A stretch of 10,697 nt of DNA. Source: Bacteroidales bacterium. GTDB taxonomy: Bacteria; Bacteroidota; Bacteroidia; Bacteroidales; UBA1556. The position numbers and the translations under genes are program-made. The notes below the pieces were generated by a model. The model was given only the letters and a program-made list of their open reading frames with translations, was not told the origin of the DNA and ran no database searches. This document shows, piece after piece, positions 1-5,450 of this stretch (within the stretch, counting starts at the first letter, position 1; each line of letters starts with the position of its first letter). The stretch covers positions 2,455 to 13,151 of the forward strand of contig JAOZKO010000050.1 in NCBI GenBank assembly GCA_029935325.1, in the 5' to 3' direction.

Positions 1-12
1 AAAACAAGACAT

Positions 13-48
13 AAAAAAAGTCGTTAAACGCAAGGCTTAACGACTTTT
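13..48 (-). terminator. Rho-independent terminator of the exb operon
   Basis: Positions 16-27 and 37-48 form a perfect 12-bp inverted repeat (AAAAGTCGTTAA / TTAACGACTTTT) around a 9-nt loop. On the minus strand the stem runs straight into seven T residues (13-19), as in an intrinsic terminator. It starts 21 nt after the stop of the last exbD gene, so it closes that operon. The opposite side is also A/T-rich, so it could serve as a bidirectional terminator for a converging gene to the left; that gene is outside the window. Confidence 0.88.
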
Positions 49-68
49 CAAATATATTTTCTGTAAAA

Positions 69-539
69 TTATTTAGCAACAATCTTACGAGTAGAGTAAT
101 TAATTTTTAAAGCATTAGCTTTTCTTAATTCCTGTTTTACATCAGTTACCAAACCCATTTTAGCTTCTTCGTCAACTTTCATTGAAACAATATGCTTTTT
201 ACGTTTGTATTCAGCAATTTTCTCTACCTTTTCGTAGATATAACTCTGAATTTCTTCCACCTCAGCAAATGCATCATTAAGCTGAATACGGTCAGACTCA
301 CCCCATTTAGCTTTTAAAGCCTTTGTAGGTTTGCCAATATAAACAAAGCTTACCAATGATTTATCTTCCAACTTTTGAACTTCCGAAGCTTCTGGAGATT
401 TAACACTCACCACGAGTGTCACTTCACGCATAACTGTTGCTACCATAAAAAAGAATAATAGCATAAAGATAATATCAGGTAATGATGCCGTTGAAATTGG
501 TGGCAATCCTTTCTTTCCGTCTTTTCTAAATTTTCCCAT
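69..539 (-). CDS. exbD: ExbD/TolR-family proton-motor protein (second ExbD)
   Basis: A 156-residue ExbD/TolR protein. In this family a dimer sits inside the ExbB pore and couples proton flow to work done through TonB. The layout is classical: a short basic cytoplasmic N-terminus (1-20), one membrane helix at about 21-38 starting with LPDIIFMLLFFF, and a periplasmic domain. D22 lies at the position of the essential proton-carrying Asp of ExbD. The C-terminus (117-150, IVSMKVD...VKQELRKANALKINYST) matches the usual ExbD periplasmic fold. It overlaps the upstream exbD by one base (TAATG), so translation is probably coupled, and it is the last gene before the terminator. It differs strongly from its neighbour, which suggests a heteromeric ExbD pair rather than a recent duplication. 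Family membership is secure; the transported substrate cannot be read from the sequence. Confidence 0.9.
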   Translation of the reverse strand: MGKFRKDGKKGLPPISTASLPDIIFMLLFFFMVATVMREVTLVVSVKSPEASEVQKLEDKSLVSFVYIGKPTKALKAKWGESDRIQLNDAFAEVEEIQSYIYEKVEKIAEYKRKKHIVSMKVDEEAKMGLVTDVKQELRKANALKINYSTRKIVAK

Positions 540-1129
540 TATTGATTTCCTCCAAAGTTTGCAGGTTCAGCTTCTGATATTGCCATAGGAATAGCTTTTT
601 GTATTGCTTTAGCTTTATCCTTATCTGTTTCAAGAAGCGTTTTAAAATCCATGCCAAAATATTGTTTAGCTAATTCATCGCGCAGTTCACGAACTGCAGC
701 AGCTAATTCATTTTGAACGTATATATAGGTACTATAAGAAGTTCCTCTATCGTTCTGCATGGATACTATACCCTTAGATTTATTATATGTTCCGATAAAA
801 TCAATGTCCTCAACTTTTGTTTCAGGAAAGTTTGGATTATCTGGAAAATGAGGTGTTAAAAACTCTTTAACATCACGGCGTAAGTCTGCTAAACTTCCAG
901 GCTTTTTATTAATCAAAAGCTTATCACTTGAATTAATTAATACTTGATAAACATTTCGCTTAATTACCTCAGGTGGTTTTGGCATATCAGGAGGCAATGG
1001 TGGAGGCAATTTTCGTACGATTCCCGAATCCACATCCATGGTAGTAGTTACCAGGAAGAAAATCAGAAGTAGGAAGGCGATATCCGCCATTGATCCAGCA
1101 CTTACTTCGGGTGTTTCACGAGCTGCCAT
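539..1129 (-). CDS. exbD: ExbD/TolR-family proton-motor protein (first ExbD, long form)
   Basis: A 196-residue ExbD protein, longer than the roughly 140 residues of enterobacterial ExbD. The membrane helix is about 14-31 (SMADIAFLLLIFFLVTTTM), with D16 as the predicted proton-carrying Asp. A proline-rich linker (42-53, PPPLPPDMPKPP) leads to the periplasmic domain. The stretch from 120 (GIVSMQND) to 151 (VQNELAAAVRELRDE) corresponds to IVSMKVD...VKQELRKA of the following ExbD, so the two are divergent paralogues. Instead of the final beta strand it continues into a helical, charged tail (150-196) ending in P181-MAISEAEP. From memory, this ending recurs in a Bacteroidota ExbD subgroup. It starts 3 nt after the 4-TM protein gene and overlaps the next exbD by one base, so it is clearly part of the exb operon. 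Confidence 0.9.
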   Translation of the reverse strand: MAARETPEVSAGSMADIAFLLLIFFLVTTTMDVDSGIVRKLPPPLPPDMPKPPEVIKRNVYQVLINSSDKLLINKKPGSLADLRRDVKEFLTPHFPDNPNFPETKVEDIDFIGTYNKSKGIVSMQNDRGTSYSTYIYVQNELAAAVRELRDELAKQYFGMDFKTLLETDKDKAKAIQKAIPMAISEAEPANFGGNQ

Positions 1130-1132
1130 AAC

Positions 1133-1588
1133 TTATCTTTTTAGTAATAGACTATTTACTGCAGAGTAAACGATTGCCAAAATAGACAATCCTCCGAGTA
1201 TATAAACTAAGTAGATTAATGATCCTATTAATTTTGATGCTGTACTATCAATGTCGAAAGTGGTATAAACCTCCGCATCAACATTTCCAGAAGCACTCAA
1301 ATATGCTAGCAAATAAACAAAACCTAGAATGGCTATACTGATTAATGCTCTTATGGCAGTTTTAGGAGTTGATATCATTTGACTTATAGCGAATGCTAAA
1401 GTCGTGATAACTCCTAGTCCAAAGAGAAAGTAACCAAGGCCAAAATTCATGTTTAATAGTTTATTCGCCAAAGCAGGATCTGTTTTCATATCATCCGAAT
1501 TAATAATTACCAATGCAGTAAATACCACAGCAGCAACCATCATTAGAATGGTGAAAATTTTCGTAACTTTAACAAATGTATTATCCAT
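1133..1588 (-). CDS. Four-helix membrane protein encoded between exbB and exbD
   Basis: A 151-residue integral membrane protein without a domain I can name. Hydrophobic helices are visible at about 10-29, 49-71, 78-98 and 120-147, and it ends in a basic residue (LLLKR). There is no cleavable signal peptide. It sits 7 nt after exbB and 3 nt before exbD, which is strong evidence that it is made with the proton motor. Proteins of this kind between ExbB and ExbD are, as I recall, common in Bacteroidota, so it is probably a conserved accessory subunit or assembly factor. That role is inference from position only. I see no charged residue buried in a helix that would suggest a proton path of its own. 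Confidence 0.8.
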   Translation of the reverse strand: MDNTFVKVTKIFTILMMVAAVVFTALVIINSDDMKTDPALANKLLNMNFGLGYFLFGLGVITTLAFAISQMISTPKTAIRALISIAILGFVYLLAYLSASGNVDAEVYTTFDIDSTASKLIGSLIYLVYILGGLSILAIVYSAVNSLLLKR

Positions 1589-1595
1589 GATCTGT

Positions 1596-2453
1596 TTATT
1601 TTTTATTATCAGCTAAAATATCCATAAATGTGATAGATGAATCTTCCATATCATTAACAAGACTATCTATTTTAGAAATCAAGTAGTTATAGAAAACTTG
1701 TAGAATAATAGCAACTATCAAACCAAAAACGGTTGTCAAAAGCGCTACTTTAATACCACCAGCCACAAGACTTGGGTTAATATCACCAGCTGCTTGGATA
1801 TCATCAAATGCTTGAATCATACCAATTACTGTACCCATAAAACCAAGCATCGGTGCTAATGCAATAAATAGTGATATCCATGATAGGCCTTTTTCAAGGC
1901 GTCCCATCTGAACACTACCGTATGCAACAATGGATTTCTCCACGGCATCCAATCCTTCATCGTATTTCATTAATCCTTGATAGAAAATACTAGCAACAGG
2001 ACCGCGAGTATCGCGACATAAATCCTTTGCAGCATCTACTCCACCATTATTTATTGCGTCTTCTATACCTGTAAGTAGTTTACGGGTATTAGTTGTTGCA
2101 AGGTTTAGATAGATAATACGTTCGATTACCAATGCAAGACCTAAAATAAGGGCTAAAAGAACTGTTGACATAAATTTTGCAGACCCTTCGATAAAGTATC
2201 TTTTCAAAATTTGATGAAAAGTTTCATCTTTTTCTAAAAGGTCATCATCATTTGTTATTGCATCTTCCATAACCTCAGGCTCTGCAGCTACTTCTGTGGA
2301 GTCTATGGCAGTTGTATCAACCATTTCTGAAGCCTCATCATTTACGGCTTGTTCTACTTGTATTTCCTCTGTTTGCTCTTGGGCAAATGTTTGATTTAAT
2401 GGACCAAAATTTAGCAGGGCCATCATTGTCAGTAAGGCAAAAAGTTTTCTCAT
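1596..2453 (-). CDS. exbB: MotA/TolQ/ExbB-family proton channel protein
   Basis: A 285-residue ExbB-family protein, expected to form the inner-membrane pentamer that houses ExbD and passes protons to energise TonB. Residues 1-24 look like a cleavable signal peptide (LNFGPLNQTFA-Q). A strongly acidic periplasmic segment follows (about 27-77, rich in E and D), which short ExbB proteins lack. Three membrane helices follow at about 95-115, 190-213 and 233-257. The family signature is clear: G151-PVASIFYQGL in the cytoplasmic part, E187-KGLSWISLFIALAPMLGF and GTVIGMIQAF (207-216), and the third helix VALLTTVFGLIVAIILQ. The start is supported by the signal peptide. It is the first gene of the exb operon, with a promoter-like site 41 nt upstream. 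I assign ExbB rather than TolQ or MotA because of the two exbD genes that follow. Confidence 0.93.
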   Translation of the reverse strand: MRKLFALLTMMALLNFGPLNQTFAQEQTEEIQVEQAVNDEASEMVDTTAIDSTEVAAEPEVMEDAITNDDDLLEKDETFHQILKRYFIEGSAKFMSTVLLALILGLALVIERIIYLNLATTNTRKLLTGIEDAINNGGVDAAKDLCRDTRGPVASIFYQGLMKYDEGLDAVEKSIVAYGSVQMGRLEKGLSWISLFIALAPMLGFMGTVIGMIQAFDDIQAAGDINPSLVAGGIKVALLTTVFGLIVAIILQVFYNYLISKIDSLVNDMEDSSITFMDILADNKK

Positions 2454-2493
2454 GACTTGTTTATTGATTTAAAATTACTATTTGATTAGAATT

Positions 2494-2501
2494 CAAAATT
2501 A
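2494..2501 (-). promoter_or_regulatory. Promoter -7 box for the exb operon
   Basis: The minus strand reads TAATTTTG here, an exact match to the Bacteroidota -7 consensus TAnnTTTG. It would start transcription around 2487, giving a leader of about 34 nt before exbB. No clear TTG -33 element lies at the right distance, so the call rests on the -7 box and its position. Cotranscription with the tRNA-Ser gene just upstream remains possible, since I see no terminator between them. Confidence 0.45.
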
Positions 2502-2532
2502 TATTTAATATTTAATAAATTTCCTTTTCCTG

Positions 2533-2619
2533 CGGAGAGAGAGGGATTCGAACCCTCGAAACATTTTCACGTTTATACGCTTTCCAGGCGTACCTCTTCA
2601 GCCACTCGAGCACCTCTCC
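2533..2619 (-). tRNA. tRNA-Ser (anticodon GGA)
   Basis: An 87-nt tRNA with a full cloverleaf. The acceptor stem GGAGAGG pairs with TCTCTCC, with one G-U pair. The anticodon stem TACGC/GCGTA encloses loop CTGGAAA, giving anticodon GGA, which reads UCC and UCU. The extra arm is long (about AAACG...TGTTT), as in class II tRNAs, and the T arm is GAGGG-TTCGAAT-CCCTC. G is the discriminator base, as usual for serine tRNAs. The DNA after it reads CAG, so the CCA end is not encoded and must be added by nucleotidyltransferase. Confidence 0.97.
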
Positions 2620-2633
2620 TAAATTTCAGGGCG

Positions 2634-2663
2634 CTAAATTACAAAAAATTCCATATCGCTCAT
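2634..2663 (-). promoter_or_regulatory. Possible promoter of tRNA-Ser
   Basis: The minus strand has TAATTTAG at 2634-2641, one mismatch from TAnnTTTG. An ATG triplet, one mismatch from the TTG -33 element, lies 19 nt further upstream (2661-2663). Transcription would begin a few bases before the mature tRNA end at 2619. Both boxes are imperfect, so the call is weak. It is the best candidate in the 211-nt region between the tRNA and rmlA, which otherwise holds no gene or strong hairpin that I can see. Confidence 0.3.
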
Positions 2664-2830
2664 GTATAAAAATTCGTTTAATACGTTTTTCGTAATAAGT
2701 GTCTGTGCTATATGTTTGTGACAGTGTCTTTATAACTCATCTAAACTTAAATTATTATTAAGCTATCAGTTTATGGTTGATGTAATTCAGTAATTGGTAT
2801 TTTAAACTGCCAGAAGGAATTGCAAATAAA

Positions 2831-3691
2831 CTAATCCAACAAATTCAGTAAATAATCACCATAACCACTATTAATTAAAGGTTCAGCCACTTGCCTTAAT
2901 TGATTATCGTTAATAAAGCCCATTTGATATGCTACTTCTTCAATACAACCTACTTTTAGGCCCTGTCGTTCTTCCAAAACCTGAACAAATGTACCTGCCT
3001 GAAGCAATGATGAAAACGTACCAGTATCGAGCCAAGCAGTACCTCTATTTAGAATTCCTACTTTGAGTTTATTTTGCTCAAGGTATATTTTATTAACATC
3101 CGTAATTTCATATTCTCCTCTTGCACTTGGCTTTAGGTTTTTAGCAATATCAACTACCGAATTATCATAGAAGTACAAACCAGGTACAGCATAATTAGAT
3201 TTAGGAAACTCTGGCTTTTCTTCAATTGTAACGGCTTTATAATCATCATCAAATTCCACCACTCCATAACGATGTGGATCGCTTACATGGTAAGCAAAAA
3301 CAACACCACCTTGTGGGTCATTGTTTTGTTGCAGCACATCGCGCATATTTGCACCATAAAAAATATTATCACCTAAAACAAGTGCAACTTTATCGTCTCC
3401 AATAAATTCTTCTCCTAATACAAAAGCTTGAGCCAAACCATTTGGTATCACTTGCTCTTTATAACTAAACTTACATCCAAGCTGATTGCCATCACCTAAT
3501 AATTTTTCAAATCCTGGCAAATCATAGGGTGTAGAGATTATTAATATCTCTCGAATACCTGCCTGCATAAGTGTTGCTAGCGGATAATATATCATTGGCT
3601 TATCATATACTGGCATCAACTGTTTGGAAACAGCTAATGTTAATGGTCGTAATCTAGTGCCAGATCCTCCGGCTAATATTATTCCTTTCAT
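2831..3691 (-). CDS. rfbA: Glucose-1-phosphate thymidylyltransferase (RmlA/RfbA)
   Basis: This cytoplasmic nucleotidyltransferase joins dTTP and glucose 1-phosphate to make dTDP-glucose and pyrophosphate, the first step towards dTDP-L-rhamnose and other dTDP-sugars of surface polysaccharides. The 286-residue length is normal for the family. Diagnostic motifs are G8-GSGTRLRPLT (nucleotide loop), S22-KQLMPVYDKPMIYYPL, L106-GDN (metal binding), E157-EKP, R191-GEYEITD and R216-GTAWLDTG. All are intact, so the enzyme should be active. It begins 10 nt after the stop of the pseudouridine synthase gene, with no promoter in the gap, so it is probably translated from a shared transcript. The rest of the rhamnose pathway (rfbB, rfbC, rfbD) is not in the window. 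No convincing terminator follows it. Confidence 0.95.
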   Translation of the reverse strand: MKGIILAGGSGTRLRPLTLAVSKQLMPVYDKPMIYYPLATLMQAGIREILIISTPYDLPGFEKLLGDGNQLGCKFSYKEQVIPNGLAQAFVLGEEFIGDDKVALVLGDNIFYGANMRDVLQQNNDPQGGVVFAYHVSDPHRYGVVEFDDDYKAVTIEEKPEFPKSNYAVPGLYFYDNSVVDIAKNLKPSARGEYEITDVNKIYLEQNKLKVGILNRGTAWLDTGTFSSLLQAGTFVQVLEERQGLKVGCIEEVAYQMGFINDNQLRQVAEPLINSGYGDYLLNLLD

Positions 3692-3701
3692 AGTTATTAT
3701 C

Positions 3702-4604
3702 TTAAATCATTTTCAAGAATTCAATTTCTTTGGTGCTTAAATTCCGCCATTTTCCTCTTGGTAAATCCTTTTTTGTAAGTCCACCAAAGACAACTCTATC
3801 AAGCTTTTCTACTTCATAGTCCAAACTTTCGAAAATACGTCTTACAATTCTATTTCGTCCAGAATGAATCTGAACTCCTATTTCTTGCTTACTTTCAATA
3901 TCTTCTACATAACCTATTTTGTCAACTTTTATTGGCCCATCATCTAGTTCAATACCCTCAGCTAACTTTAAAAGGTCACTTTTAGCTAATGGCTTATTCA
4001 AATATACATGATAAACTTTTCTTACTCTGTGTTTAGGGTGGGTAAGTTTTTTGGCTAAATCTCCATCATTTGTAAACAACAATAGCCCAGTAGTTTTAAT
4101 ATCTAAACGTCCTACAGGATATACTCTTTCATCACATGCTCTTTTTATTAGATGCATAACGGTTCTTCGCTCCTGTGGATCATCAGTGGTTGTTACAAAG
4201 CCCTTAGGTTTATTTAGTAAGATATATTGCAATTTTTCAGCAACAAGAAGTTGCCCTTCCATATGCACTTTGTCGTTGCGACTTACTTTATACCCAAGCT
4301 CTGTTACAATTTTACCATTTATTGTAATAACTCCTGTTTCAATTAACTTATCAGCTTCGCGTCGAGAGCATACACCTGCATGGGCAATATACTTATTCAA
4401 TCGCATTGAACTATCTTTAGGTATTTGAATTGTGGAGTCATCACCTTTTTCAGTAATTAACTTCTTGGGTCTTGGAGCTTCAATTCTTTTGGTGGGTTTC
4501 TTAGCAGTAATTTTCTTTCTATCAAATTTAGAGAAATCTCCTTTATGTCGATTCTCTTTAGATGTAGTTGATCTATCTCTTGATTTACCTATTCGTTGGG
4601 CCAT
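3702..4604 (-). CDS. rluB: 23S rRNA pseudouridine synthase, RluB/RsuA family
   Basis: A 300-residue RNA-modifying enzyme that isomerises a uridine in ribosomal RNA to pseudouridine. Residues 1-66 are a basic, low-complexity tail rich in K, R and S. An S4 RNA-binding domain follows at about 67-107 (MRLNKYIAHAGVCSRREADKLI), then the catalytic domain. This has N131-KPKG, the active-site loop GRLDIKTTGLLLF with catalytic D168, and S248-GRNRIVRRIFE near the C-terminus. All key residues are present. RluB, RluE, RluF and RsuA share these motifs. RluB is favoured because a basic extension plus S4 domain is typical of its Bacteroidota members, but the exact rRNA site is not certain. It has its own promoter just upstream and appears to form a two-gene unit with rfbA, 10 nt downstream. 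Confidence 0.88.
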   Translation of the reverse strand: MAQRIGKSRDRSTTSKENRHKGDFSKFDRKKITAKKPTKRIEAPRPKKLITEKGDDSTIQIPKDSSMRLNKYIAHAGVCSRREADKLIETGVITINGKIVTELGYKVSRNDKVHMEGQLLVAEKLQYILLNKPKGFVTTTDDPQERRTVMHLIKRACDERVYPVGRLDIKTTGLLLFTNDGDLAKKLTHPKHRVRKVYHVYLNKPLAKSDLLKLAEGIELDDGPIKVDKIGYVEDIESKQEIGVQIHSGRNRIVRRIFESLDYEVEKLDRVVFGGLTKKDLPRGKWRNLSTKEIEFLKMI

Positions 4605-4623
4605 ATTCTTAGTTTTATGTGTG

Positions 4624-4651
4624 CAAAGATAATTGTATTTGCAGCACCAAA
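4624..4651 (-). promoter_or_regulatory. Promoter of the rluB-rfbA unit
   Basis: The minus strand shows TTTG (4648-4651), 16 nt, then TATCTTTG (4624-4631), an exact match to the Bacteroidota -7 box TAnnTTTG. The spacing is slightly shorter than usual. Transcription should begin near 4618, about 14 nt before the rluB start. The site is squeezed into the 51-nt gap after the upstream secreted-protein gene. The -7 box lies in an inverted repeat, TGCAAA (4622-4627) / TTTGCA (4638-4643), so a regulator could bind here, though the repeat may simply reflect the promoter sequence. Confidence 0.65.
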
Positions 4652-4655
4652 AAAA

Positions 4656-5447
4656 TTATTTCTTTTTAAACTCCTGAATCTGATTATCGAAGAACAATAG
4701 GTACTTACCCTTTTCCAAACTACTGACATTAATATATCTATCAAAACCTGAGAGCAACATATTGCCGTCATGGTCATAAATTTCATATTCAGTTTTAAAT
4801 GAAAGGGTAATTTCACTAGTAATTTTCTTGGTTTGAATATATACTTTATTACTTGCTGAAGAGGCAAATATCAATTCTTTAGACATTACTTCCTCCCCTT
4901 TGATATTGGTAGTTTTTACTCTATAAATATTTTTTCCAGAGTGAGGCTTAATGGTAATCTTATATACATTATTTGCAACAGTATCTACTGGGTCTATATC
5001 AGCCACTGTTCGCCAAGAGTTCCACTTATATTGCTCAACAACAATAGGGTAATCAGCAGCAATACCATTTACTCGCCATTGCAATTGATTATCTTTATTA
5101 TATCTTGGTTTGGAAATTCTAAATTTTACTGGAGGCATTAATGCTTGTGGGTTTACCACAACAGGGGAGTAGTTTCCTGAATAAATTATTATTATATTTA
5201 CTCTATCTTCTTCCTCTAGATTATAAGCTGATAGATTTATCTCAATTCCATTGGTATTAAGCTCGTTACTGACAGTATCCTTATTAACGATTATGGACCT
5301 AATACTAAAACTATCAGCTGCCAAAGTAGGATTATACACATACACATTGGTATTGTAGTATAGTCCGCTTAGGCTGATAGTATCAGTCTGAGCACTTAAT
5401 GTTTGGGCAAAAATCAAAAAGATAAAAGTCCAAAATCGATGTTTCAT
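4656..5447 (-). CDS. Conserved secreted protein of unknown function, T9SS-tail-like C-terminus
   Basis: A 263-residue exported protein that I cannot assign to a characterised family. A signal peptide covers 1-19 (WTFIFLIFAQTLSA-Q). The mature part looks all-beta and lacks cysteines. Visible segments are L26-SGLYYNTNVYVYNP at the start, V133 onward (PIVVEQYKWNSWRTVADID, 134-152) and K167-PHSGKNIYRVK. The last 60 residues (KVYIQTKKITSEITLSF at 201-217, then YEIYDHDGNMLLSG, INVSSLEKGKYLL and a KKK end) have the rhythm of a T9SS sorting domain. They lack its usual PNP motif. From memory, similar proteins occur across Bacteroidota as hypothetical proteins. It starts 3 nt after the M1 peptidase gene, so it is almost certainly cotranscribed with the peptidases. 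It could be an accessory surface protein, an atypical T9SS cargo or a carbohydrate- or protein-binding factor; none of these is shown. Confidence 0.8.
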   Translation of the reverse strand: MKHRFWTFIFLIFAQTLSAQTDTISLSGLYYNTNVYVYNPTLAADSFSIRSIIVNKDTVSNELNTNGIEINLSAYNLEEEDRVNIIIIYSGNYSPVVVNPQALMPPVKFRISKPRYNKDNQLQWRVNGIAADYPIVVEQYKWNSWRTVADIDPVDTVANNVYKITIKPHSGKNIYRVKTTNIKGEEVMSKELIFASSASNKVYIQTKKITSEITLSFKTEYEIYDHDGNMLLSGFDRYINVSSLEKGKYLLFFDNQIQEFKKK

Positions 5448-5450
5448 TAT

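Noticed and set aside
69..2453. Alternative reading of the exb operon as a flagellar MotAB or TolQR system
   Set aside because: There is no MotB peptidoglycan-binding domain, no tolA, tolB or pal nearby, and the two ExbD-type proteins fit an Exb motor better.
2767..2809. Inverted repeat CAGTTTA / TAAACTG downstream of rfbA, considered as a terminator
   Set aside because: The stem is only 7 bp with a 29-nt loop and no T run on the minus strand, so it does not look functional.
2620..2830. Intergenic stretch between rfbA and tRNA-Ser, checked for a small gene, riboswitch or RNA
   Set aside because: No open frame with sensible composition, no strong hairpin and no recognisable RNA motif was found. 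Only a weak tRNA promoter is suggested.
4051..4632. Open frames on the plus strand opposite the pseudouridine synthase gene
   Set aside because: They lie wholly inside or across a well-supported gene, show no domain, and have compositions expected of antisense frames.
4589..4867. A 92-residue minus-strand frame overlapping the 3' end of the 263-residue protein gene
   Set aside because: It is out of frame with a convincing secreted-protein gene, crosses the rluB promoter and shows no recognisable domain.
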